From a virus: 22,218 nucleotides of DNA. Below, one piece after another: positions 1 through 7,699 of this stretch (the stretch's first letter is position 1; every line of letters starts with the position of its first letter). Below the pieces are notes generated by a model. The model made no database searches and was not told the DNA's origin. It worked only from the letters and a program-made list of their open reading frames with translations. The position numbers and the translations under genes were made by a program. The stretch is from positions 1 to 22,218 of IMG/VR virus record IMGVR_UViG_3300044491_003731. One strand, given 5' to 3'.

Positions 1-701
1 ACAAACACAAAGATGACCCTGTGGCAAATGGAGAACTCCAAGAGATACCCGGAGGTGTGCGACGTCCTGTTGAATTACAAACTAAGGGAGGTGCTGATAA
101 GAACAAAGGCTCATTCCTTTGGGCCGCAGTGAGATTCGCCAACAAAGTATTCTGTGTGGTGAATGCTATCAGAAATTCAAAGGATTATGACTACGTGGTA
201 TGGATAGACGGTGATACTTTCACATTCAGACCCGTACCTATAGACTTCTTTGAAAAGTTACTCCCCAAGGAAACCATGTTGACATATCTAGGTAGAGAGA
301 ATCCAAACCTAAACGACGGGGGTAAGTACCCCGAATGCGGTTTCGTAGGATACAATATGCGACACCCTGAAATACAGAATTTTATAAACGACTGGGAAAG
401 ACTCTACATCACAGACGAAGTCTTCAAACTCCTGGAATGGCACGACAGTTATGTGTTCTGGCACCTGTCAAAGATTTACAGGAAAGAAAGAGGCATAGCA
501 GTCAACGACATTGGATATTGGAAAGGGGTCAAAGGTCATCATGTGTTCGTCAACAGTGAACTAGGCCTCTACATGGATCACCTCAAAGGCAAAAGGAAAA
601 AGTTAGGCACATCGGCCAAGAATGATTTACGTGCCAACTCAAATGCTCCAGCGGACATAAGATCCATTGACTACTGGACGAAAGCACCGCCCACGCTATG
701 A
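1..701 (+). CDS. Glycosyltransferase-like protein, 5' end outside window
   Basis: The reading frame is open back to base 3 with no stop, so the GTG at 21 is probably an internal valine and the gene starts upstream of the window. The visible part (about 230 aa) carries the segment WIDGDTFTFRP, an acidic D-x-D preceded by hydrophobic residues. This is typical of GT-A fold glycosyltransferases, where the aspartates bind the metal and the nucleotide-sugar. A later CGFVGYN stretch fits an acceptor-site loop of the same fold. The stop overlaps the next start by 4 nt, and the next two genes also look like sugar-transfer proteins, so the three probably act together. The sugar and acceptor cannot be told. 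Gene reality is certain; the family call is good but not proven. Confidence 0.7.
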   Translation, partial: KHKDDPVANGELQEIPGGVRRPVELQTKGGADKNKGSFLWAAVRFANKVFCVVNAIRNSKDYDYVVWIDGDTFTFRPVPIDFFEKLLPKETMLTYLGRENPNLNDGGKYPECGFVGYNMRHPEIQNFINDWERLYITDEVFKLLEWHDSYVFWHLSKIYRKERGIAVNDIGYWKGVKGHHVFVNSELGLYMDHLKGKRKKLGTSAKNDLRANSNAPADIRSIDYWTKAPPTL

Positions 702-1570
702 AATTAGAACTTTGGACAGAACACGGACCTTTAAATTCAAAACCTATATTTGATGCTTTCATAAAAAGCCTGCATGATGCGGGGGACCAAGTTTACGTAA
801 ACAGATCAGCCAATGCCGACGTGGCTGTGATATGGAGTGTGCTATGGCGTGGCCGGATGCAGGGATACAAAAAGATATGGGATGAGTATAAAGCAAAAGG
901 CAAGCCAGTGATCGTGATCGAGGTTGGGGGACTGAGGAGAAACCAGAGTTTCAAGATAGGGATCAATGGCATAAATCGTGATGCCGATTTCGCCAATCAG
1001 GAGTTTGATGATAAGAGGTGGCCGTTGTTCAAACACACACTGCAACCATGGAATCCGTCCGGAGAGCTGATAGTTATATGTGGACAGCACGACGCCTCAG
1101 AACAATGGCGAGGAATGCCTAAGATGGAAAATTGGATCAAACAACAGATAACAGAGATAAGGAAATACACAACGCGACCAATATTGGTCAGACCACATCC
1201 AAGGAATCAAATACAATTCAAAGAAGAAGATTTCGAAAATGTCAAAGTTAGATTTCCAAAACGAGACCATAAGACCTATGACGACACTGATTTCCGTGTT
1301 ACCTTGGAGAGAACGTGGGCAGTAGTCAACCATAGTTCCAACCCAGCGATAGAGGCTGTAATACGAGGAATACCGGTTTTCGTGTCGGCATCCAGTCTGT
1401 GTCATGACGTGGGCAACACAGAGTTGCGTGACATAAACACGCCCGCCATGCCAAAAAGATCCAACTGGGCACACCAACTGGCATATACCGAATGGTTTAA
1501 GGACGAGATAGAACAGGGACTGCCATGGGCAAGAATCAAGAAGAGACTCGAGGAGAAATACATAAAATGA
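698..1570 (+). CDS. KpsC/KpsS-like capsule polysaccharide transferase (putative)
   Basis: 290 aa, starting with ATG inside the end of the preceding gene (ATGA overlap). The C-terminal half holds RPHPRN (about 167-172) and, about 50 residues later, NHSSNPAIEAVIRGIPVF (about 212-229). In the KpsC/KpsS Kdo-transferase family and related GT-B enzymes, an HP motif and an S...EA...G.PV motif mark the nucleotide-sugar site. The N-terminal half has an alternating Rossmann-like pattern with no clear motif. Position between two other glycosyltransferase-like genes supports a role in glycan synthesis or decoration. The long reverse-strand open frames across it are shadows. A polysaccharide-related function is likely; the exact reaction is inference. 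Confidence 0.6.
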   Translation: MKLELWTEHGPLNSKPIFDAFIKSLHDAGDQVYVNRSANADVAVIWSVLWRGRMQGYKKIWDEYKAKGKPVIVIEVGGLRRNQSFKIGINGINRDADFANQEFDDKRWPLFKHTLQPWNPSGELIVICGQHDASEQWRGMPKMENWIKQQITEIRKYTTRPILVRPHPRNQIQFKEEDFENVKVRFPKRDHKTYDDTDFRVTLERTWAVVNHSSNPAIEAVIRGIPVFVSASSLCHDVGNTELRDINTPAMPKRSNWAHQLAYTEWFKDEIEQGLPWARIKKRLEEKYIK

Positions 1571-2316
1571 AAGAGGTAAAAATAGGAAAACAAAATGACA
1601 TACAGCCAATAGAGTGGCAACCATACAACGGTGAAACAGTCGTCAGGAATACCATAATCAGGAAAGGCAAAAGAATACAAGAGACTGAATATCATGAAGA
1701 CAAGGTTAAGGCAGTGCCACGTGGGAATGCCTACTGCATAGGAAATGGACCGTCCCGTAAAGACTTTGACTTAAACAAACTAAAATACACAGGCCAGACA
1801 TATGGATGTAATGCGCTTTACAGAGACTTCCTACCAGATTTCATATTTTCGGTGGATACTAAAATGACTGTGCAGATGTGCGAGGACCATGTTGGTCTGA
1901 AAACAGTCCATTACGCTCCAAGTCTAGAAGTCAACAGGAAACAGAACAATGGCATGTTACATCTCATACCACACAATCCGCACTGGATATCCGGCAATGC
2001 CGCATTCTGGACGGCAGGTGTGCACGGACATAAGGATATATATCTACTTGGATATGACTTCAGGGAGTACGGTAAGGATCAATTGAATAACATATATCAA
2101 GGAACTGATTGCTATGGCGAGCGTAATGAAGACAAAGTATTTGAGGGATGGTTGAAACAGTTCAGAGATATGTTAAAAATGCGGCCGTATGTGAATTACA
2201 CAATCGTTCACGATAATCCACCAAGTTACCTAAACTACCTGCAAACAGGAACTGATTTAGGAAATAGCAAAGTAATCACTTATAAGGAATTTGAAACTGT
2301 ATTAACACCTAGATAA
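1567..2316 (+). CDS. GNGPS-motif glycosyltransferase-like protein (DUF115/GT42-like)
   Basis: I chose the ATG at 1567, which overlaps the previous stop (ATGA), over an in-frame upstream ATG at 1525 buried in the previous gene. The protein is about 249 aa. Near residue 60 it has CIGNGPSRKDFDL followed by YGCNALYRDFLPDF, and later IYLLGYDF. A GNGPS loop, a downstream asparagine and a G.DF motif are the marks of DUF115/MptE-like proteins and the CMP-sialic acid transferases of family GT42, both of which bind nucleotide-linked substrates. It is the last of three sugar-related genes on this strand. Its 3' end overlaps the convergent SprT-like gene by 15 nt. The fold assignment is moderately sure; the substrate is unknown. 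Confidence 0.6.
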   Translation: MKEVKIGKQNDIQPIEWQPYNGETVVRNTIIRKGKRIQETEYHEDKVKAVPRGNAYCIGNGPSRKDFDLNKLKYTGQTYGCNALYRDFLPDFIFSVDTKMTVQMCEDHVGLKTVHYAPSLEVNRKQNNGMLHLIPHNPHWISGNAAFWTAGVHGHKDIYLLGYDFREYGKDQLNNIYQGTDCYGERNEDKVFEGWLKQFRDMLKMRPYVNYTIVHDNPPSYLNYLQTGTDLGNSKVITYKEFETVLTPR

Positions 2317-2778
2317 GCCTAGTCCGGCCAACCTAAACTTATTCTTCCAAGCGAAGAAGTTCTTGTTGTGGTTGCTGTAAGGATCCTTCAGCCAAGTCAT
2401 CTGGTACAAGTGAACCATCTCGTGTGCCAGTGTTTCAACGAAATCCTTCCAAGTGGGAAATTTACAGTGTAGTTCTATGTAGAATTCCACATCAATGTGA
2501 TAAGGTATAACCCTTTGGTCAAACTTGCCTTTGGGAGTCTTCCTGTTGTCCCAGTTGGCCACACACCTGCCCCAGTCCTTGTTTAGTTTACGAACACGCA
2601 ACGGCACAGACGGCAATCTGCCGTTAAACAATCCACGATTGAGCGTCCTGAACCAATGATACATCTGCTCTTGCGTGGGCTTGAACCCTTTGGTGTTCTT
2701 GTATCTGGTAATTGTGTTCTCCAACTGGATTTTGAGTTGTTTCCTCACATTTACCGTTTTGTTTTTCGTTTTTTTCAT
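2302..2778 (-). CDS. SprT-like zinc metalloprotease
   Basis: 158 aa from the ATG at 2778; a TTG 18 nt further upstream is open but less likely. The signature is ETLAHEMVHLYQ, an HExxH zinc site with glutamate as catalytic base (about residues 119-123), followed by NHNKNFFAW, which supplies the third histidine seen in SprT/Spartan proteins (HExxH...H..F). The N-terminus is lysine-rich, which suits DNA or nucleoprotein binding. SprT-domain proteins cut proteins cross-linked to DNA, and from memory they are found in marine T4-like phages; the precise job here is inference. It is transcribed away from the replication operon and shares the 65-bp intergenic region with the sigma70-like promoter of that operon. 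Confidence 0.85.
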   Translation of the reverse strand: MKKTKNKTVNVRKQLKIQLENTITRYKNTKGFKPTQEQMYHWFRTLNRGLFNGRLPSVPLRVRKLNKDWGRCVANWDNRKTPKGKFDQRVIPYHIDVEFYIELHCKFPTWKDFVETLAHEMVHLYQMTWLKDPYSNHNKNFFAWKNKFRLAGLGLSRC

Positions 2779-2780
2779 GG

Positions 2781-2808
2781 TTGACTGTTTTACCAATTGT
2801 GCTATAAT
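2781..2808 (+). promoter_or_regulatory. Sigma70-type promoter of the UvsW operon
   Basis: TTGACT at 2781-2786 and a perfect TATAAT at 2803-2808 are separated by 16 bp. Transcription would start near 2815, about 28 nt before the ATG at 2843. It lies between divergent genes and is the only clear promoter ahead of the overlapping gene series that ends at 8425. It should be read by the host polymerase, so the operon is likely early or middle. Confidence 0.75.
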
Positions 2809-2842
2809 ATACTAATAATTATCTAAATTACCAGGTATCAAA

Positions 2843-4177
2843 ATGCAGTCAGATTTGCCAAAAACCATAAACGAAGCACTCAAAATACTAGCATATAATG
2901 ATTATTTCTGGCCAGATCACCGTACGAACCCGATTAACCCACACCCAAAGGACAGGGAAACAGTGAGATCGTTGGCGGAATCGCAGTACGCATGGACTGA
3001 GAAACAGGCACGACTAGCAGTGGTTATCCTAAAGCGATACCTTTCCAAATTCCAGGCAAACCACATGGACATCAAGTCTTTGCTGGATAACCCTGTGTAT
3101 GAGGACGATTTCAGAGTGATAAGTTTTGACAAGAGCATAGAGAAATACACCGACGAGGTCGGTGTGGACAAGATCGAACTGAAATTCCCGTATGACAAGA
3201 AGATAATACAACTGATACGTTGCCTCAAGGATAAACGTGATCTGCCTGGCATGTATGCATTATATGCCGGAGAGGACAAGAAATGGACGTTCAAGCACAC
3301 GGATGTTACCGCGTACTATCTCACACTAATAGCGGTGCGTTATGATTTCAAATTCCTTACACCAAAACTGTTAGATGATTTTGATGCTGTAAGGAAACAG
3401 GTAGTGGGACACAGACAGCCCACCGCTAGACAAACGGAAGACGGAATTATTATAGACAATGCCCCGGAGTCCTTGAAGGAACACTGGTCAGAACAAGTTT
3501 CAAAACTACCGTTACTACAGCAAGTGGACAGTCTGAAAAACTTTGCTATTTCATCTAGGGGAATATCAGTATCCGCTGATTCTAAATTGGCCGGGCGCAT
3601 AGCACACCATGACTATCATAAACTGTGGATCAACTCAGTGGCATGTACCAAGAATGAAGTTGTACAGGCATTAATAGAGCTGGATGCTTTCCCTTTGCTG
3701 ATGCCATGCCACAGCGACGTGCATGAAGAAAAAGAGATAAAGGAATTCTGGGAATGGTTGAAGATTTTTGAATCACACGGCATAGACATGATGAAACAGT
3801 GTGCTTGGGGTTTTGATCTCAAGGAACCGGTTTACAGGAAAGAGGAAAGGGGCTACAGTCCAAGGACAACAGTGATAGACGACAAGAAACCCAGGGAGTT
3901 CTTTGAAAATCTCTACGAGTTACACCAGATGAGCAAACAGTTCAAGTTCATAGACGACACCACAAAGATCATTTTCGTCAGGAACAGAATTCCGAGGGCG
4001 TTGATTAAGAGCAAGGTAAAACTAAGGGCTTCGTTAATTGCTTTGGGAGGTGGATACTACGCCACTGGCACCGACAACCTAAAAAGACTGCTTGAAAATC
4101 TTCCAAAAAAGTTGTATTATAGTGATCACCAACCCAGCAGTTGGGATTGGCACGATCACGTAATAGAACAGGTATAG
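2843..4177 (+). CDS. Unknown 444-aa protein, first gene of the UvsW operon
   Basis: I do not recognise a family. The protein is soluble, with no signal peptide or membrane segment. The N-terminal quarter is rich in basic and aromatic residues and looks helical. The middle holds HSDVHEEKEIKEFWEWLKIF. The C-terminus has a glycine cluster (ALGGGYYATGTDN, about 397-409) and ends in a histidine/tryptophan-rich tail (SSWDWHDHVIEQV). It is the first gene behind the sigma70-like promoter, and its stop lies one base before the UvsW start, so both are almost certainly translated from one message. That placement suggests a replication or recombination partner of UvsW, but nothing in the sequence proves it. 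The coding call is firm: long, uninterrupted, with codon use like its neighbours. Confidence 0.9.
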   Translation: MQSDLPKTINEALKILAYNDYFWPDHRTNPINPHPKDRETVRSLAESQYAWTEKQARLAVVILKRYLSKFQANHMDIKSLLDNPVYEDDFRVISFDKSIEKYTDEVGVDKIELKFPYDKKIIQLIRCLKDKRDLPGMYALYAGEDKKWTFKHTDVTAYYLTLIAVRYDFKFLTPKLLDDFDAVRKQVVGHRQPTARQTEDGIIIDNAPESLKEHWSEQVSKLPLLQQVDSLKNFAISSRGISVSADSKLAGRIAHHDYHKLWINSVACTKNEVVQALIELDAFPLLMPCHSDVHEEKEIKEFWEWLKIFESHGIDMMKQCAWGFDLKEPVYRKEERGYSPRTTVIDDKKPREFFENLYELHQMSKQFKFIDDTTKIIFVRNRIPRALIKSKVKLRASLIALGGGYYATGTDNLKRLLENLPKKLYYSDHQPSSWDWHDHVIEQV

Positions 4178-4178
4178 A

Positions 4179-5642
4179 ATGAGCAGTTGTAAACTAGTAA
4201 TTAAAGACGAAGTGAATGTGAAATTCGAGAACCTCAGCCTTGAATGGAGGAAACGACTTTCCAATAAATTCAAATACGAGATACCTTACGCAAGACACTT
4301 GCCTGCAGTCAAACTGGGCAGATGGGACGGCAAGGTCAGTTTCTTTGGACTGGGCGGCACGACATACCTCAATTTAGTTGATCAAATACTGCCAATATTG
4401 GAGGATGGTGGGGTGTACGTGGACTTCGAGGATCACAGGGAACAACATAACTATGAATTCAAGGCGGTGGACAAGGACTACCTAGCACACATCACATGGC
4501 CTGACAACCATCCTTGTGCAGGACAACCCATACAATTGAGAGACTATCAGGTAGAGACTATAAACAAATTCATAGAGAATCCACAGTGTATACAGGAGAT
4601 AGCCACAGGAGCAGGTAAGACCATAATAACCGCGGCTTTGTGTCAACTAGTAGAACCCTACGGTAGGACACTGACTATTGTTCCAAATAAAAGTTTGGTC
4701 ACACAGACCGAAGAAGACTTCCTCGCTTGTAATCTCGACGTTGGTGTGTATTACGGAGATAGGAAAGAACTAGGCAGGTTCAACACAATAGCCACGTGGC
4801 AAAGTCTAAACGTGCTAGAAAAAAAAGCGAAGGACGAACACACAACAGAATTCCTCGAGGCCATACAGGGCATCAACACCATCATCATAGATGAGGTTCA
4901 CATGGCTAAAGCGGACGTGTTGAAGAGATTGCTCACAGGACCATTCGCACACTGTGGCATACGCTGGGGACTGACGGGCACCGTGCCAAAGGCGGACTAC
5001 GAATTCATGGGATTGAAATGTAGCATAGGCGAAGTGGCCAACAGGATACAGGCCAGTGAACTACAAGATAAGGGAGTGTTGGCAAACTGCCACGTCAATG
5101 TTTTACAGACACAGGACCACCCGCAATTCAAGACCTACGGAGAGGAACTTAAATGGCTAACAACAGATCAAACACGGATGACGTGGGTGGCGCAGACTAT
5201 CCAAAGCATAGCCACATCAGGCAACACACTGATACTAGTGGACAGAATATCCGCTGGAGAGATACTTGAGAAGAAAATCAAAGACGCGGTGTTCGTGTCT
5301 GGAGCAACCAAGAACACAGACAGGAAGGAGCAATATGATGAAATATCTACTGCGACAAATAAGGTTATCATTGCCACATATGGAGTTGCCGCTGTTGGCA
5401 TTAACATTCCTAGGATTTTTAATCTTGTTCTCATAGAGCCTGGCAAGTCATTCGTTCGGGTGATACAGAGCATAGGACGTGGGATCAGGAAGGCAGAAGA
5501 CAAGGACAGCGTACAGATCTGGGACATTACCAGCAGTTGCAAGTTCGCGAAAAGACACCTAGGGGCAAGGAAAAAGTTTTACAAAGAGGCCAATTACCCG
5601 TATAATATAGAAAAGATAGATTATGAAAATCCTTACACTTGA
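4179..5642 (+). CDS. uvsW: UvsW-like RNA-DNA/DNA-DNA helicase
   Basis: 487 aa, close to the roughly 500 aa of T4 UvsW. Superfamily 2 helicase motifs appear in order: LRDYQVETI (Q/Ia region), ATGAGKT (Walker A, about 141-147), IIDEVHMAKAD (DExH box, about 236-246), GLTGTVP (motif III, about 264-270) and QSIGRGIRKA (motif VI, about 430-439). The N-terminal stretch KLGRWDGKVSFFG matches the small domain that precedes the helicase core in UvsW. In T4, UvsW unwinds R-loops and branched DNA and drives the switch from origin-dependent to recombination-dependent replication. It is the second gene of the operon and overlaps the next gene by 20 nt. The identification is secure. Confidence 0.95.
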   Translation: MSSCKLVIKDEVNVKFENLSLEWRKRLSNKFKYEIPYARHLPAVKLGRWDGKVSFFGLGGTTYLNLVDQILPILEDGGVYVDFEDHREQHNYEFKAVDKDYLAHITWPDNHPCAGQPIQLRDYQVETINKFIENPQCIQEIATGAGKTIITAALCQLVEPYGRTLTIVPNKSLVTQTEEDFLACNLDVGVYYGDRKELGRFNTIATWQSLNVLEKKAKDEHTTEFLEAIQGINTIIIDEVHMAKADVLKRLLTGPFAHCGIRWGLTGTVPKADYEFMGLKCSIGEVANRIQASELQDKGVLANCHVNVLQTQDHPQFKTYGEELKWLTTDQTRMTWVAQTIQSIATSGNTLILVDRISAGEILEKKIKDAVFVSGATKNTDRKEQYDEISTATNKVIIATYGVAAVGINIPRIFNLVLIEPGKSFVRVIQSIGRGIRKAEDKDSVQIWDITSSCKFAKRHLGARKKFYKEANYPYNIEKIDYENPYT

Positions 5643-6126
5643 CGACAGGTCCTACAGACTGGAAAAGATCCCAGAATGGGTGGATGAGAAATTGAGATTC
5701 GCTGTGTTGGACAATTCTGACCCAGCTAATCCAGACTTCTTCTACATACCACTAATTTTCCTGGAAAGTTTCAATGCACCCGCGGCGGTGTTAGAAATAG
5801 GTGATCACAAGATCAAAATGCCACTGGACTGGAAGATGTTGATCGGCGAGGCCGGACAATCAGAGATGCATGTGCTACCAATCACCAGTCTAAATGACAG
5901 GGGATTTGATGCGTTTACATTCAATCCTTTGTCTAGCACCAAACCAGAATTCATGCCCATAGATGTGGTTGACATCTACACAGAAGTCAAGTGGTACTTC
6001 CCTAAGATTAAATCAGGACAGATGTTAGCGGTGCCACTGACCAACGGACGTAGACCCATGTGTGCCTATTTCGTCAAGGACATATCCAGGCAGTGTGAAC
6101 AGGTGGACTATGGCTCAGTCTGGTAG
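5623..6126 (+). CDS. Unknown 167-aa protein following UvsW
   Basis: The ATG lies 20 nt inside the end of uvsW. The protein is acidic and beta-rich in appearance, with no membrane segment and no catalytic motif I can name. Characteristic stretches are IPLIFLESFNAPAAVLEIG, TSLNDRGFDAFTFNPL and TEVKWYFPKIKSGQ. From memory, proteins with this pattern are widespread beside uvsW in marine T4-like phages, but I know of no assigned function. Tight translational coupling to UvsW suggests a link to replication or recombination. The gene call is firm; the function is open. Confidence 0.88.
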   Translation: MKILTLDDRSYRLEKIPEWVDEKLRFAVLDNSDPANPDFFYIPLIFLESFNAPAAVLEIGDHKIKMPLDWKMLIGEAGQSEMHVLPITSLNDRGFDAFTFNPLSSTKPEFMPIDVVDIYTEVKWYFPKIKSGQMLAVPLTNGRRPMCAYFVKDISRQCEQVDYGSVW

Positions 6127-6343
6127 ACGAACCATAACCATAGACGCACCGGTCATGATTACCAGCAACAAGATAGCGGTATGGATGGACGAGCATTGGA
6201 TGAGGGATTTTTTTGATTGGTTAAGGAAAAATAAATTCAAGATTTCGGCTATGAATCACCGGCAAAAGAAAATAAAATTAACTTTCGTAGATGCCAAAGA
6301 GTGCACTATGTTTGGATTGAAATATGCCAGCAAAAAAAAATAA
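6110..6343 (+). CDS. Unknown 77-aa basic protein
   Basis: I chose the ATG at 6110 (MAQSGRRTITID) instead of an upstream ATG at 6062, because it gives a 17-nt overlap with the previous gene, matching the 17-20 nt overlaps elsewhere in this operon. The protein is small and basic, with an alternating hydrophobic N-terminal half (MITSNKIAVWMDEHWMRDFFDWL) and a lysine-rich end. No family is recognised. It sits in an unbroken chain of overlapping genes between UvsW and the DnaE-like protein. Confidence 0.75.
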   Translation: MAQSGRRTITIDAPVMITSNKIAVWMDEHWMRDFFDWLRKNKFKISAMNHRQKKIKLTFVDAKECTMFGLKYASKKK

Positions 6344-6806
6344 CACCAAGAAATTTTTTGATCTCATGAACGGACTCAAGGCCGTTGATTATAGGAACAA
6401 AAGTTATTTCGATAGGATAGACGATAAAGAAAAATCCCTGTATTCACCCTACATGCTGATGAGATATGTGTCTTCTACAAATCATAGAAATAAGGATATA
6501 CAAGAATGGTACTTACTAAAAACAAACGAAAATATAAACAAACATTTGTTTACATTATCTAATAAACACAAAAAACTTTGTTGGATATTGACTGCTATGT
6601 GTGGAGTTAATTCAGAAGAGCTTGGACTTAATGAAAGAATTTTTCATCCATGGATCAAACCCATGAAGCGTGTACCAAATAAGAGCCTAAAAAAACTACA
6701 AGAGATCTATCCCACTTGGAAAGAAACCGATCTCGAAACTTTAGATAAGGTGATCACAGACAGAGAACTAGAGGAACTAATGGAGGCACATGGCATCGAC
6801 AAATAA
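6324..6806 (+). CDS. Unknown 160-aa protein, possibly clamp-loader (gp62) related
   Basis: It starts 20 nt inside the previous gene. The protein is helical and basic. Recognisable stretches are YSPYMLMRYVSST near residue 50, WYLLKTNENINKHLF and KHKKLCWILTAMCGVN in the middle, and an acidic, leucine-rich C-terminus (ELEELMEAHGIDK). From memory, similar proteins occur in marine T4-like phages, and some annotations attach them to the small clamp-loader subunit gp62. I cannot confirm that: T4 gp62 itself does not align convincingly by eye, and no gp44 or gp45 gene is adjacent. The DNA is visibly more A+T rich than the neighbouring zinc-finger gene. The gene is certain; the gp62 idea is only a suggestion. 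Confidence 0.85.
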   Translation: MPAKKNNTKKFFDLMNGLKAVDYRNKSYFDRIDDKEKSLYSPYMLMRYVSSTNHRNKDIQEWYLLKTNENINKHLFTLSNKHKKLCWILTAMCGVNSEELGLNERIFHPWIKPMKRVPNKSLKKLQEIYPTWKETDLETLDKVITDRELEELMEAHGIDK

Positions 6807-7473
6807 GTGCACATACTGTGGCAAGGAATTTGCAAAGGAACGTACTTTACAGGTGCATCTGTGTGAGCCAAAACGTAGATACCTACAGCGAGACGAGAAG
6901 TGGGTAGTCAACGCGTTCATGGTGTTCCAGAAGTTCTACAAGATACATCAGCACAACGCCAAGGAAAAGACCTATGATGATTTCGTCAAGAGTCCTTACT
7001 ACAATGCTTTCGTCAAGTTTGGCAGATACATCATGCACATCAACCCTTTGTATCCAGACAAGTACATAGACTTCGTTTTGAAATCTAAGATCAAACTGGA
7101 CCACTGGGCCAGGGATGACCTGTATGAGGAGTACCTAATAGAAACATTGAAGACCGAACCAGTAGAGTCCGCACTACAGCGTAGTATAGCCACCATGATG
7201 GACTGGGCCACAGAACAACACGCACAGTGGTCGGACTACTTCAGGTTGGTCAACACCAATAGGGCGGTACAACACATACAACAGGGCGCCATCAGTCCAT
7301 GGCTGTTGCTAGGTTGCGAAGCAGGCAAGAAGATGTTAAAATCATTTAATGACGAACAACTACAGATGATTGAGAGATTCATAAATCCAAGTTTTTGGCC
7401 CAGCAAGTTGAAGAGCTACCCAGCCGACCTTATGCTGGTAAGGGAGACTGCGAAGGAGGCCAAGATTGTCTAA
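6790..7473 (+). CDS. Zinc-finger protein of unknown function
   Basis: 227 aa, overlapping the previous gene by 17 nt. The N-terminus reads CTYCGKEFAKERTLQVHLC (residues 7-25), a C2H2-like zinc finger with C-x2-C, the usual phenylalanine and leucine, then H-x-C. The rest is helical and carries KSPYYNAFVKFGRYI, KIKLDHWARDDLYEEYL and GAISPWLLLGCEAGKKML. From memory, this arrangement is found in marine T4-like phages without a known function. A single zinc finger on a helical body suits nucleic-acid or protein binding, and the operon context (UvsW, DnaE-like protein) makes a replication or transcription role plausible. The finger is seen directly; its partner is unknown. Confidence 0.88.
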   Translation: MASTNKCTYCGKEFAKERTLQVHLCEPKRRYLQRDEKWVVNAFMVFQKFYKIHQHNAKEKTYDDFVKSPYYNAFVKFGRYIMHINPLYPDKYIDFVLKSKIKLDHWARDDLYEEYLIETLKTEPVESALQRSIATMMDWATEQHAQWSDYFRLVNTNRAVQHIQQGAISPWLLLGCEAGKKMLKSFNDEQLQMIERFINPSFWPSKLKSYPADLMLVRETAKEAKIV

Positions 7474-7699
7474 GATAGATCTAGAGATAGCGGACAATTT
7501 GGATTTCGAAGACGGGGATTGTGCCGTGGTAATAAAAGAGGACGGATCGATAGGAAGGGTGATCATGCCAGACATAAACAGGAATGTTCTTGATTCAGAG
7601 GGATACAGGAAACTGCTGGACATACTAGAAGTGTTACAACCAGGCTCACGTGACAAGATGATACAACACGCCGAAAAAGGCAAAGGGAGTATGCACTAA
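7466..7699 (+). CDS. Unknown 77-aa acidic protein with TTG start
   Basis: The reading frame has no suitable ATG. The TTG at 7466 is preceded by an excellent ribosome binding site, AAGGAGG at 7453-7459, six bases upstream, and overlaps the previous stop by 8 nt, so I take it as the start. The protein is small and acidic: an N-terminal stretch rich in aspartate and glutamate (KIDLEIADNLDFEDGD), a central part that could form a short beta hairpin, and a basic tail. Its stop shares a base with the ATG of the DnaE-like gene, so the two are translated together and might interact. No family is recognised. Confidence 0.8.
   Translation: MSKIDLEIADNLDFEDGDCAVVIKEDGSIGRVIMPDINRNVLDSEGYRKLLDILEVLQPGSRDKMIQHAEKGKGSMH

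Noticed and set aside
1097-1624. 175-aa open frame on the minus strand
   Set aside because: It lies wholly across two well-supported plus-strand genes, is rich in leucine, phenylalanine and cysteine without domain pattern, and has no ribosome binding site.
6324-6806. Firm gp62 clamp-loader assignment
   Set aside because: No convincing alignment to T4 gp62 by eye and no gp44/gp45 next to it; kept only as a possibility.
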